This document shows positions 15,647 through 23,348 of a DNA stretch of 43,057 nucleotides, in pieces. Location: NCBI GenBank assembly GCA_964564695.1, contig CAZMCC010000021.1, positions 1 through 43,057 on the forward strand. The letters are read 5' to 3'. Numbering within the stretch: the stretch's first letter is position 1; the number at the start of each line of letters is the position of its first letter. The position numbers were made by a program, and so were the translations under genes. Below the pieces are notes generated by a model, which saw only the letters and a list, made by a program, of their open reading frames with translations, made no database searches and was not told the DNA's origin. This stretch comes from CAZMCC01 sp964564695 (GTDB taxonomy: Bacteria > Planctomycetota > Phycisphaerae > Phycisphaerales > UBA1924).

Positions 15647-16699
15647 ATGCCCCTCGTCCTCCACCGCTCCTCCGCCCCCCACCCGCCGACGCCGCCGGCC
15701 GCGCCGTGGCAGAATTCCGGCATCCATGTGCCGTCGAACATCCCGGGCATGCTCACCCGCGATGAGCGGAAGTACCTCGCATGGGTCGGCGCACAGTCGC
15801 CGACGGGGCGGATCGCCGAGCTCGGGTGCTTCCTGGGCTGCAGCACTACGGCCCTGCTCGCCGGGCTCGCCGAGCGCGACCGCCGGCGCGGCGAGGTCGA
15901 CCCTCAGGCCCGCGTCATCACGTACGACTCGTTCGTCATGCCGCACGGCGGGGGCCGCCACTGGGCGCCGGGCGTGCAGGAAGGTGAATGGTTCGCCGAC
16001 ATCTTCGAGGCCAACGTCGCGCCGTACGCGTGCGCCGGCGGCCAGCGGCGGCTCAGCGTGCGCCACGGCTGGATCGCCGAGTATGCGTCGCTGGAGTCCT
16101 CACGCGAGCTGTACGCGGAGCAGGAGCCCATTGACGCCCTCTTCATCGACATCGCCAAGGTCTGGGGCGTGCACAACACGCTGCTGAACGCCTTCCTGTC
16201 GTTTCTGCCCGTGGGCGCGGTGGTCATGCAGCAGGACTTCAAGAGCTGGCTGCCCTGGCTGTTCCTGCACATGTGGCAGCTCCGCGGCCAGTTCGAGCCG
16301 GCCCACGACGTGCCCGGGGGCACCGTGGGCTTTGTGCGGCGCAGCGCGACCGAGCCCGAGGCGCTGTGGACGGCGTCGTCGTTCCCGAGCGGTCGCTTCG
16401 ACGAGGTCTGGAACGGAGTCGAGTCGTCCTGGCGCGGGTTCGGGACCGGTCAGACCGCCATCCACGCCCTCCTCGCCCGCGGGCGCCACGCGATCTCGAT
16501 CGGGCGCCACGACCACGGCGTGGAGTGCTTCGAGCTCGCGGCGGCCGACCGCCTGAGCCTGTGCGCGCGCGCGGACTTTGAACCCTGCCGGCCCGTGTTC
16601 GAGAGCACCTGGACCGACGCCCTGGTCGCGATGAACCGGGGCCTGGTGAAGGCCCGGGCCGCGGCCCCGGTCGTCGAGCGTGCGGCACGGGTCGCGTGA
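15647..16699 (+). CDS. Class I SAM-dependent methyltransferase-like protein
   Basis: The 350-residue product carries a Rossmann-type methyltransferase core at about residues 30-250. The SAM loop is RIAELGCFLGCSTTALLAGL (about 54-73). ITYDSFVMP is the second strand, and DALFIDIAKVWGVHNTL then VGAVVMQQDF occupy the places of the FIDGDHSYxG and DD motifs of the Methyltransf_24/CmcI group. The usual His/Asp of that acidic motif is not obvious, so substrate and catalytic competence are unclear. The C-terminal 100 residues are Ala/Arg-rich helices. No carbohydrate gene cluster is adjacent. It is divergent from the sigma-factor operon, and an inverted repeat follows its stop. Confidence 0.72.
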   Translation: MPLVLHRSSAPHPPTPPAAPWQNSGIHVPSNIPGMLTRDERKYLAWVGAQSPTGRIAELGCFLGCSTTALLAGLAERDRRRGEVDPQARVITYDSFVMPHGGGRHWAPGVQEGEWFADIFEANVAPYACAGGQRRLSVRHGWIAEYASLESSRELYAEQEPIDALFIDIAKVWGVHNTLLNAFLSFLPVGAVVMQQDFKSWLPWLFLHMWQLRGQFEPAHDVPGGTVGFVRRSATEPEALWTASSFPSGRFDEVWNGVESSWRGFGTGQTAIHALLARGRHAISIGRHDHGVECFELAAADRLSLCARADFEPCRPVFESTWTDALVAMNRGLVKARAAAPVVERAARVA

Positions 16700-16703
16700 G
16701 ATT

Positions 16704-16783
16704 GGGTGCCCCGGCGGAGCTCTGTCCGCCGGGTGAATCTGCCCGCACGTGATCCGGGCGGACAGAGCTCCGCCCGGGCACCC
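16704..16783. repeat. 30-bp inverted repeat (GGCGGAGCTCTGTCCGCC core)
   Basis: The left arm 16704-16733 and right arm 16754-16783 are inverse complements apart from a couple of positions, separated by a 20-nt loop. The shared core is GGCGGAGCTCTGTCCGCC, and each arm is itself partly palindromic (GGCGGA...TCCGCC). It starts 5 bases after the methyltransferase stop. The element may terminate transcription or belong to a dispersed repeat family. Confidence 0.8.
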
Positions 16784-16831
16784 GACCGGTGAACGGAACA
16801 ATGCGTGGACCCAATCGCCTACGCTCGCTCC

Positions 16832-17503
16832 ATGCCCCTCTCCCGTGACCAGATCACCCAGCGGGCCGCCCGCGAGCTTCGCGACGGCTACATCGTCAAC
16901 CTCGGCATCGGCATGCCCACGCTCGTGGCCAACTGCATCCCCGCGGGGATGGACGTGTGGCTGCAATCCGAGAACGGGCTCCTGGGCATCGGCCCCTTCC
17001 CCGCCGACAGCGAGGTCGACGCCGACCTCATCAACGCGGGGAAGCAGACCATTACCGCCCGCGCCGGGTCGAGCTACTTCAGCTCGAGCGACTCGTTCGC
17101 CATGATCCGCGGCGGGCACATCGACATGTGCATCCTCGGGGCCATGCAGGTCTCGCAGGACGGCGACATCGCCAACTGGATGATCCCGGGCAAGATGGTC
17201 AAGGGCATGGGCGGCGCCATGGACCTCGTCGCGGGCGTGAAGCGCGTGGTGGTCACCATGGAGCACAACGCCAAGGACGGGGGCATGAAGTTCGTCAAGC
17301 AGTGCTCGCTGCCCCTCACCGGCCAGCGGTGCGTCGACCTGCTCATCACGGATCTGGCGGTGTTCGAGATGGACGCCAACGCTCAAGGGGGCGCCCGCAA
17401 GTTCGTCCTGCGGGAAATCGCCGCGGGGTTGAGCGTCGCGGACCTGAAGGCGAAGACCGAGGCCGAGTTCGTGGTGCCGGACAAGGTCGAGACGATCGGG
17501 TAA
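16832..17503 (+). CDS. scoB: 3-oxoacid/acetate CoA-transferase beta subunit
   Basis: This 223-residue family I CoA-transferase subunit moves CoA between acyl-CoA and a free acid, such as succinyl-CoA to acetoacetate. The catalytic Glu lies in WLQSENGLLGIGPFP (E47). YIVNLGIGMPTLVAN (20-34) and GGHIDMCILGAMQVS are family hallmarks, with a normal C-terminus (EFVVPDKVETIG). The ATG at 16832 (MPLSRDQITQRAA) fits relatives better than the GTG at 16805. The enzyme needs an alpha subunit (ScoA), usually the immediately preceding gene, but none is here; the upstream gene is a methyltransferase. The alpha gene may be elsewhere in the genome. A hairpin follows 18 bases after the stop. Confidence 0.9.
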   Translation: MPLSRDQITQRAARELRDGYIVNLGIGMPTLVANCIPAGMDVWLQSENGLLGIGPFPADSEVDADLINAGKQTITARAGSSYFSSSDSFAMIRGGHIDMCILGAMQVSQDGDIANWMIPGKMVKGMGGAMDLVAGVKRVVVTMEHNAKDGGMKFVKQCSLPLTGQRCVDLLITDLAVFEMDANAQGGARKFVLREIAAGLSVADLKAKTEAEFVVPDKVETIG

Positions 17504-17516
17504 GCGAGTGGCCTGA

Positions 17517-17553
17517 CGTGCCACCGAGGAAGCCGCTTTGGGCTTCCTCGGTG
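17517..17553 (-). repeat. REP-like hairpin (copy E), also a likely scoB terminator
   Basis: A perfect 13-bp stem (CACCGAGGAAGCC at 17522-17534 with 17541-17553) closes the loop GCTTTG, the complement of CAAAGC. The sequence left of the stem, CGTGC, is the complement of the GCACG tail seen in the other copies, so this copy is on the minus strand. It lies just after the scoB stop. Bases 17515-17530 are the exact inverse complement of 18317-18332. Confidence 0.85.
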
Positions 17554-18295
17554 TGATGGCGCTCAGCGTTGTCGGAACCGTGGAGCTTCTGCTGAACCGA
17601 CGGTCGTTCGATGATCCAAGGCGATGGCACAGGAAACCGGAGCAGCGCCGACACGTTCGCACTGCGTTCGGCGGGAATGAAGATTTGCGACCAACCGCCA
17701 TCGGGATCCATGTCAGGCCCCTCATATGACTTGGGGCGCCCTTCAATGTACTCGTCCTGCTTGTCTTGGTCCTGCGGCTTTGGATAGGCCTGCGCGGCAT
17801 GCCTGCGCCACTTGGTCCACTCACTCGCCTGTGGGCACCTCAAGCCTTTGGCCAGACGCTCAGCGAGCCATTCGTCGACAAAGGTCAGCACTTCACCAAT
17901 CGGGACTCGCAGCGTCCACCGCACGCGGGAATCGACCGTGCTCTGTTCCCATTGTGGACTTTCCGTGAAGCACCAAAGCACCTGGCCAGTGCCCACTCGA
18001 TGCCGGACCTCTTCGTACTTGCGATGAAGACACAGCGGAGAGTGCCTCACCATGTGCGACCGGCGGGTATCGAGTGTGGCGTTGGCGTCGTCGATCATGT
18101 GGCCTGGGCTTTGCATCGTCCAGAGCGTGATGTGGTTGTCGGCCATGATGGGAAAGTAGACACTGATCCACACGAACTCGCGCTTTCCGAACAATGAACG
18201 ACGCGCCGCGACCTGGCGACCGGCTGACTGCGCACATGGCATCGAAAGAGCCCCTTTGAGGGTCGTCAGCCCAACGTGCGCGAGAGGACTCGGCG
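17554..18295 (-). CDS. Hypothetical protein between inverted hairpin repeats (coding end uncertain)
   Basis: A minus-strand open frame fills the space between two inverted hairpins and continues into both of them. The best-supported part starts near MADNHITLWTMQSPGHM (ATG about 18145), or slightly upstream from an ATG about 18239, and runs to about IERPSVQQKLHG. It is rich in Trp, His, Gln and charged residues, unlike shadows of GC-rich genes. ITLWTMQ near the start and VLWCFTESPQWEQ later faintly recall DUF3841-type proteins, which is a weak impression. Base use is visibly less G+C-rich than in neighbours. After residue HTEEAQ the frame reads through the hairpin and then antisense to scoB, so the true stop may have been lost. 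Outer limits given here are the hairpin edges. Confidence 0.45.
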
Positions 18296-18332
18296 CACCG
18301 AGGACGTCAAAGCCCGTCCTCGGTGGCACGTC
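18296..18332 (+). repeat. REP-like hairpin (copy F), 28 bases past the zinc-ribbon gene stop
   Basis: An 11-bp stem (CACCGAGGACG at 18296-18306 with CGTCCTCGGTG at 18315-18325) encloses an 8-nt loop containing CAAAGC, followed by the tail GCACGTC. It points the opposite way to copy E, so both tails face outward from the unknown gene between them. It lies downstream of the minus-strand zinc-ribbon gene and could terminate it. Confidence 0.85.
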
Positions 18333-18359
18333 GGACTCGGCGTCGTCCGTCTCCGCACC

Positions 18360-18749
18360 CTAGAAGTTGAACACTTTCCGCAGCCGCTCGACCACTGAGA
18401 GCGACGCGACATCGGCCAGCTCTCCCGCGTCGAGGAACATCCCGCCGCAGACCTTGCAGCTCTCGTACGCCACCTGCGGCTGGTTCAGGGCGTTCATCGA
18501 GATGAGCCGGCCCTTGTCACGCGGGCAGACCAGCGGCTTGGCGCTGGGCGCCTTTGCGGCTCCCGGTTTGAGCGTATCGAGGCCCGCGGCCGAGCCCGCG
18601 CTCACGAGCCGGTCGAGCTCGAGGGCGTCGAGCCAGAATCCGCCGCAGCGGGGGCACTGGTCGATCGTCACGTCGCCCGCGTGCACGTGACGCATCGGCA
18701 CGTCGCACTTTGGGCAGGCGATCGGGCCGGTCTGGTCGTTGGTGGGCAT
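18360..18749 (-). CDS. Double zinc-ribbon protein, zf-TFIIB type
   Basis: This 129-residue protein contains two copies of the zf-TFIIB-like motif. The first is complete: CPKCDVPM, then DQCPRCGGFWLDALELDRL (about 12-50). The second is CPRDKGRL, then YESCKVCGGMFLDAGELADV (about 76-118), in which the first knuckle keeps one Cys followed by Pro-Arg-Asp, so zinc binding there may be incomplete. The CxxCGG-h-WLD-x-x-EL signature is shared with a widespread family of small bacterial proteins of unknown exact function. No enzyme motif or membrane segment is present. The first ATG was taken as start. Confidence 0.82.
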   Translation of the reverse strand: MPTNDQTGPIACPKCDVPMRHVHAGDVTIDQCPRCGGFWLDALELDRLVSAGSAAGLDTLKPGAAKAPSAKPLVCPRDKGRLISMNALNQPQVAYESCKVCGGMFLDAGELADVASLSVVERLRKVFNF

Positions 18750-18911
18750 CGGCGTCTCTCCATGTCAAATCGCCGCGGATGGTAGCGACGGGCCGGCTTT
18801 CGCGGCCCCGCCACTCGCAAGCGGCGTGCAAGCCCCGGTCGGGCGGTGACATTCATGGGTGGGCGCCGACCCCGTGCCGGCGCCGACGCACCGGCGAAGA
18901 AAGGACCGAGA

Positions 18912-19640
18912 ATGAAGCTCATCGCCGCTTTCCTCGTCATCGGCCCCTGCGGCGCGCTGGCGGACATCGTGTACACCGCCGGAACACAACTCTCGCAGGG
19001 CGCGGTCTGGACCGACCTGTCACCGGGAGCGCCGCCGGAAGCGTCGTTCTCGGTGAGCGGCGGGCTCGATCCGATCGACGGCGCGGTGCAGGACGTGATC
19101 GTCTCTCGCCAGACCCCCGGCGGCCTGCTCGCGGGCAGCGCGGGTGTCGGGTACTTCGGGGTCAATCGCGACGCCACATACATGACCTCCGAGATGCAGT
19201 CGGCGGCCGAGTTCGAGGTCCCGTCCGGGTCGGAAATGCGGACCCGCGCACTGGCCCTCATCACCCTCGACTTCACGCTCACGCACGCAAGCCCCGTCGA
19301 AATGATCGCGTCCGTCGCCAACCACGACCCGGGCAGTGGGCCGCTGGGCAGCACGCGGACGACAATCCTGCTCACGCTCGCAGGCGGCGGCCCGGCCGTC
19401 CTCAGCCTCGACGCGACGTCGTACAACGAGGCGCAGTACTTCATGGGGTTGTTGCACCTCGCGGCGGGAGACTACTCGCTGCTGCTTCGCAACGAGATCG
19501 ATTTCAGGGGAACGGGCGACCTGACGCACGACGGCGGGTATTCGCGCCTCGACTTCTACTTCGAGCCGGTCCCGGCGCCCGGCATCGGGGTGTCGGCACT
19601 CGTCGCGGCCATGATGATCGGTGTCCGACGCCGGCGCTGA
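18912..19640 (+). CDS. Secreted protein with PEP-CTERM-like sorting tail
   Basis: The 242-residue protein starts at MKLIAAFLVIGPCGALA, a signal peptide (cleavage near residue 17); an upstream in-frame ATG would only add an Arg/Gly-rich leader. The mature region is beta-rich (AVWTDLSPGAPPEASFSVSG; VEMIASVANHDPGSGPLG; AGDYSLLLRNEIDF). The C-terminus VPAPGIGVSALVAAMM followed by GVRRRR fits a PEP-CTERM signal: a Pro-rich motif, a membrane helix and basic residues. Such proteins are processed by an exosortase, which is not in this window. The function of the extracellular part is unknown. The gene is divergent from the zinc-ribbon gene and followed closely by the dipeptidase. Confidence 0.8.
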   Translation: MKLIAAFLVIGPCGALADIVYTAGTQLSQGAVWTDLSPGAPPEASFSVSGGLDPIDGAVQDVIVSRQTPGGLLAGSAGVGYFGVNRDATYMTSEMQSAAEFEVPSGSEMRTRALALITLDFTLTHASPVEMIASVANHDPGSGPLGSTRTTILLTLAGGGPAVLSLDATSYNEAQYFMGLLHLAAGDYSLLLRNEIDFRGTGDLTHDGGYSRLDFYFEPVPAPGIGVSALVAAMMIGVRRRR

Positions 19641-19693
19641 CGCCGGGCCACACCAGCGCGCCCCGCGCGATCGCTCGGCTAGCCTGTCCCCGC

Positions 19694-21040
19694 ATGGGCC
19701 ACCTCTGGTTCGACGCCCATCTCGACCTGGCGTATCTCGCGGTGAGCGGGCGCGACATGCTGCGTCCGCTGCACGCGCTGGGCGATCGCGCCGGCCCGCA
19801 CACGCCGGCGTCGGTGACGCTTCCCGCGCTCGCCGAGGGCAACGTGCGCCTCGCGCTGGCGACGATCTTCACCGAGCCGATCGATACCGGCGCGACGGAC
19901 ACAGGCGGGACGCCTGTGCCACCGTCGAAGCTCACACCCGAGCAGTACCCCGCCGGAGACGCCGCCCGCGCGCACGCCGTGGGCCGGGCCCAGCTCGAGG
20001 TGTACCTCACGTGGCGCGACCTGGGCCGGGCCACGCTGCGCCTTCGCGAGGTGCTGCGCACCGACGCCGACGTCGGCGAGATCCGCGGCGGCATGGGCGT
20101 CGCCCAGGTGATCCCCGCGACCATTACGCGCCGCGTCGACGACGCCGACCGCGCCGTCGTTCCGCCGAGGGATGCCCGGGCCATCGAGGAGCTCGGCCTC
20201 TCACCCGGCGCCACGGCGGCCCTGCTCGGCGGAGCCGTGCGCACCGTCGCCGACGCGCTCGCCGCCGGCGACAAGGCCCTGCTCAAGATCCCCGGCCTCG
20301 GGCGGGCCGGCGTCCGCGAGCTCCGCGAGTCGCTCATCGCCCAGCGACTCCCGCTCCACGCCGGCATCCTGATTGAGAACGCCGACCCCGTGCGCGAGCC
20401 CACCGAGCTCCAGTGGTGGGCCGAGCGCGGCGTCGTCGCGATCGGTCTCGCCTGGGCCAAGCCCTCGCGCTACGCCGGCGGCAACATGACCGACCTGGGC
20501 ATCTCCGACCTGGGCAAGGCCCTCGTCCGCGAGATGGACCGCCTCAAGATCGTCCACGACGCGTCGCACCTCTCCGACCGCGCCATGCGCGACCTGCTCG
20601 CCACGACCGACCGCACGATCATCGCCAGCCACTCCAACTGCCGCGCCCTGCTCGGCGGCGGCGCCATGGGCGAGAACCAGCGCCACCTCCACGACGACTG
20701 GATCCGCGAGATCGCCCGTCGCGGCGGCGTGATCGGGCTCAACCTCTGCGCCGGCTTCCTCAAGCCCGGGCTCAACCGCGACCATCCCGGCGGGCCGAAT
20801 CACCCGACCGCGGCCGACGCGGCCGCTCACGTCGTGCGCATCTGCGACCTGACGGGCTCGCGCGACCACGTCGGCCTCGGCAGCGACATGGACGGCGGCT
20901 TCGGGGCCTCCTGGCTCCCTTCGGACGTCCCGTCGCCGCGGCGCCTGGGCGCGATCGCCGCGGCCCTTGCGGCCCGCGGCTTCGACGACGAGGACCTGCG
21001 GGCGTTCACGCACGGGAACTGGGCGCGGGTGCTGGCGTAG
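19694..21040 (+). CDS. M19 (membrane/renal dipeptidase family) peptidase with an inserted RpoA-CTD-like domain
   Basis: This 448-residue protein has all metal ligands of the M19 family: His9 and Asp11 (WFDAHLDLAY), the bridging Glu228 (GILIENADP), His292 (DASHLSDRAM), His313 (IASHSNCRAL) and the catalytic Asp398 (GLGSDMDGG). These enzymes hydrolyse dipeptides using two zinc ions. No signal peptide is seen, so it should be cytosolic. Between His/Asp and Glu lies an extra ~65 residues (about 155-220). DARAIEELGLSPGATAALL and LLKIPGLGRAGVRELRESL align with the RNA polymerase alpha C-terminal domain, a helix-hairpin-helix fold. Residues 67-78 are encoded by a small palindrome (GTPVPP repeat). Typical M19 proteins are shorter. 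The start is an ATG about 50 bases after the PEP-CTERM gene. Confidence 0.88.
   Translation: MGHLWFDAHLDLAYLAVSGRDMLRPLHALGDRAGPHTPASVTLPALAEGNVRLALATIFTEPIDTGATDTGGTPVPPSKLTPEQYPAGDAARAHAVGRAQLEVYLTWRDLGRATLRLREVLRTDADVGEIRGGMGVAQVIPATITRRVDDADRAVVPPRDARAIEELGLSPGATAALLGGAVRTVADALAAGDKALLKIPGLGRAGVRELRESLIAQRLPLHAGILIENADPVREPTELQWWAERGVVAIGLAWAKPSRYAGGNMTDLGISDLGKALVREMDRLKIVHDASHLSDRAMRDLLATTDRTIIASHSNCRALLGGGAMGENQRHLHDDWIREIARRGGVIGLNLCAGFLKPGLNRDHPGGPNHPTAADAAAHVVRICDLTGSRDHVGLGSDMDGGFGASWLPSDVPSPRRLGAIAAALAARGFDDEDLRAFTHGNWARVLA
19893..19927. repeat. Palindromic element inside the dipeptidase gene (encodes TDTGGTPVPP)
   Basis: The core stem CACAGGCG (19900-19907)/CGCCTGTG (19911-19918) with a 3-nt loop is framed by CGACGG and CCGTCG. 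It lies in frame and adds about 12 residues at a likely surface loop. The amino-acid string TGGTPVPP is one I associate with a dispersed repeat in planctomycete-type genomes; this is recollection, not a search. Confidence 0.7.
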
Positions 21041-21056
21041 AGCGGAGCGATGCCAG

Positions 21057-21091
21057 AAAAAAACGCCGCCGGACCATTCGGGCCGGCGGCG
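21057..21091 (-). terminator. Rho-independent terminator of the minus-strand PEP-CTERM gene
   Basis: A 9-bp GC-rich stem (CGCCGCCGG at 21064-21072 with 21083-21091) encloses a 10-nt loop. Seven A residues at 21057-21063 give the U-tract for transcripts on the minus strand. It lies 41 bases past the stop of the 21132-21881 gene and also between convergent genes. Confidence 0.8.
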
Positions 21092-21131
21092 CGGAGAAAT
21101 TCGAATTCAATCGAATCAGCGATCGTCTCGA

Positions 21132-21881
21132 TCAGGCGCGACGACGGCGGGCGGCGGCGATGCCGGCGAAGGCCAGCAGGCCGGCGGCGCCGGGGGCGGG
21201 GACGCCGAGCTCGCGGATGACGTACTCAGTCGCCTTGCCGGTGTTGTCACCGAAGACGTCGCTGAGGAAGCCGTTGAAGAAGACGTTGCCGCTGCGGCTG
21301 ATCGCGGGGCCGAAGCCGTTGACGGCCTCGGTCACGCCACCGGCGGTGTCGTACGCGAAGATACCCCAACCGGGGTTGTTGTAGGTGACGCCGGAGAGGC
21401 CGTCGAAGAGGCCGCCGCCGACGGGGGCGTGGCCAGCGGGGTTGAGGTTGCCGCCCCAGCCGAGGCCGGAAGCCGCGAGATAGCTGGGCTCGCCGCCGGT
21501 GACGCGCCAGTCGCTGACGAGAATGCCGTCGCCGGGGTTGGCGGCGATGTAGTTGGCGAGGTCGACCTCGAAGCCCTGGGTGCCGCCGAAGTTCTGCTGG
21601 GCGGAGATCACATGGGTGTAGTCGGTCGTGCCGGTGAGCTCAGCCGAGAACGCGGCGGAGGTGTTGACCTCGGTGAAGGTCCAGCCGAGGGTGGTCAGCG
21701 CGTTGCGGTACACGCTGTTGGCGGGGGCGAGCTCGAAGTCGACGTAGAACAGCACGTTCGCGCCGCCGCGGGTGCCCTGAACCGTGTTCTGGTACGGGCT
21801 GACGGTGGACGCACCGCCGTTGGTGGCGAGCGCGACGGAAGCGAGACCAGCGACAGCGAGGAAGGAAACGATCGTCTTCAT
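21132..21881 (-). CDS. Secreted PEP-CTERM-like protein
   Basis: This 249-residue protein has a signal peptide MKTIVSFLAVAGLASVALA (cleavage near residue 19) and a PEP-CTERM-type tail, VPAPGAAGLLAFAGIAAA followed by RRRRA. The mature body is rich in Gly, Asn, Thr and aromatics. ANVLFYVDFELAPANSVY, YTHVISAQQNFGG and DGILVSDWRVTGG suggest a beta/alpha domain like those that track a time or state variable, but no family is recognised. GGAGA lies 9 bases before the ATG. It has a clear terminator downstream, so it is probably a single-gene unit. An exosortase needed for anchoring is not in the window. Confidence 0.82.
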   Translation of the reverse strand: MKTIVSFLAVAGLASVALATNGGASTVSPYQNTVQGTRGGANVLFYVDFELAPANSVYRNALTTLGWTFTEVNTSAAFSAELTGTTDYTHVISAQQNFGGTQGFEVDLANYIAANPGDGILVSDWRVTGGEPSYLAASGLGWGGNLNPAGHAPVGGGLFDGLSGVTYNNPGWGIFAYDTAGGVTEAVNGFGPAISRSGNVFFNGFLSDVFGDNTGKATEYVIRELGVPAPGAAGLLAFAGIAAARRRRA

Positions 21882-22258
21882 GTACTCTCTCCAAATTCGA
21901 TGAGGTGTCCCTCAACGCAAGCGACGCCGCGAGCGGGGGGACTTCTAATGCCCGGTTAATGTACCTGATTTCGCGGAAGTATCTAGTCCCCAGCCGCCTC
22001 ATTTAGGGTGGCTTATTGGACGTACCCCGAAAAGGCCCGTCCTGCTTCGCCAGAGGGGGTACGGGCGTCGAGTACGCACTGCAACAAGGGATATTTATCG
22101 TTTCTACGCCGTAGCGTTTCGACCCGGCGCTGGGATCGACATGAAGTCGATGTGGTTACCGGCTTTAGCACCAGCCCCCCGAAGTGCCGCGCAGCGAGAA
22201 CGTCGACGGCCCTTCGCGCCGGATCGGGAGCTTGAGATTCGGGCACCAACCCGCGAGT
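21882..22258. other. Intergenic region, no gene seen
   Basis: These 377 bases separate the PEP-CTERM gene (its upstream region) from the end of the M48 gene. The part near 21950-22130 is clearly more A+T-rich than the surroundings and probably contains the minus-strand promoter, but no strong -35/-10 pair was found. Small open frames on both strands show no coding character. Confidence 0.5.
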
Positions 22259-23296
22259 TCAGCGAACGGGCGTCGCCGACGCGTGCTGGGCGGCCGCGGC
22301 GCACAGCCCGCACCATGTGTGCGGCTGGCTGGCGTCGAATTCGCCCGCCCCGACCGCGACAACCATCATCGACCGGGCGGAACCGGCCGGCTGCGGCAGG
22401 GCTGAGAGCTTCGACAGGAACTGCTTGCGGAAGCGGTCCTCGCCGAACGTGTACTCGGGGTTGTTGACGGTGTGCTGGTAGTACTTCGCGAGCCGGTTGT
22501 TCAGCTCGCGAATGCGGGTCTCGCTCGAGGGGTGCGTCGACAGAATCTCCAGATTACCGCCGCCGCCCTTGGCGGCCTCGGCCTGGAGGATGCCCTGCAC
22601 CTGCACGGCGCCCTGGGGGTTGTACTTGAGGCGCTCCATGTAGCGCATGCCGAGGCGGTCGGCCTCGACTTCCTGATCGCGCGAGTACGAGAGGGCCCAG
22701 ATGCCGCCCACGGCGGCGCCAGCACCGGCGCCGACGCCCGCTCCCGTCGCGCGGTCGTCAGAGCTGGCGGCGCCGCCGATGATCGCGCCGAGGATGGTGG
22801 TGCCGCCGACGATGGCGATCTGTTGGCCGTAGCGCTCGGAGGTGTGGCGCGCGGTGACGTGGCCGATCTCGTGGCCGACGACCGCGGCCATCTGGGCCTC
22901 GTTGGTCATCTTCGCGGCGAGGCCCTTGGAGACGAAGACCTTGCCGCCGGGGAGGGCGAAGGCGTTGACGACGTCGGAGTTCAGCAGGGTGAACTCCCAG
23001 TTGAGGTCGGCCATCTCCGGATCTTCGACGCGCGTGGTCGCGGCGAGGCGCTTGCCGATGTCGGTGATGTAGGCCTGCAGCTGCGGGTCGGTGACCTTGC
23101 CGCCGAACTCCTGGGTGAGCTCGGGCGCCTGCTCTTCGCCGATCTGGCGTTCCTCTTCTCGGCTGAGAGCGGCGTATTGGGAACGACCCGTGGTCTTGTT
23201 GGTCTCACACCCGGTCATGGGGGCCACGGACGCGGCTGTGAAAGCGATCGCGAGGGCGCCCCCGCAGCGGAAAAGGACTCGTTTGGTCGCGGACAT
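22259..23296 (-). CDS. M48-family metallopeptidase lipoprotein (LoiP/YcaL/BepA-like)
   Basis: This 345-residue protein has a signal sequence with a lipobox-like PMTGC (Cys30) and the M48 zinc site VVGHEIGHVTARHTSER (HEIGH at 142-146), with the third ligand in EVEADRLGMRYM (E211). SDVVNAFALPGGKVFVSKGL is the typical strand before the zinc helix, and LSTHPSSETRIREL the typical end. A Gly/Ala-rich insertion (about 164-200) separates the zinc motif from the third ligand. Such periplasmic peptidases take part in outer-membrane protein quality control. The tail after residue 320 (QPHTWCGLC) is unusual. GGAGG lies 8 bases before the ATG. The gene is divergent from ubiE with a 52-base gap. Confidence 0.9.
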   Translation of the reverse strand: MSATKRVLFRCGGALAIAFTAASVAPMTGCETNKTTGRSQYAALSREEERQIGEEQAPELTQEFGGKVTDPQLQAYITDIGKRLAATTRVEDPEMADLNWEFTLLNSDVVNAFALPGGKVFVSKGLAAKMTNEAQMAAVVGHEIGHVTARHTSERYGQQIAIVGGTTILGAIIGGAASSDDRATGAGVGAGAGAAVGGIWALSYSRDQEVEADRLGMRYMERLKYNPQGAVQVQGILQAEAAKGGGGNLEILSTHPSSETRIRELNNRLAKYYQHTVNNPEYTFGEDRFRKQFLSKLSALPQPAGSARSMMVVAVGAGEFDASQPHTWCGLCAAAAQHASATPVR

Positions 23297-23348
23297 TGTC
23301 GGAGATCCTCCAAGGCAGCGTGTTGGCAGCTTCCGTATCCTACAGGCG

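Noticed and set aside
14870..16066. Longer sigma-factor start reaching to 16066
   Set aside because: The extra part is antisense to the methyltransferase gene and has Arg/Ala/Pro shadow composition; the ATG at 15481 precedes the natural N-terminus.
16832..17346. Frames antisense to scoB
   Set aside because: They are complements of a conserved enzyme gene and lack protein character.
17554..18295. RAYT (REP-associated transposase) between the hairpins
   Set aside because: The layout fits, but no HxH (HUH) motif or catalytic Tyr region typical of Y1 transposases was found; NHITLW is not NHVHLL.
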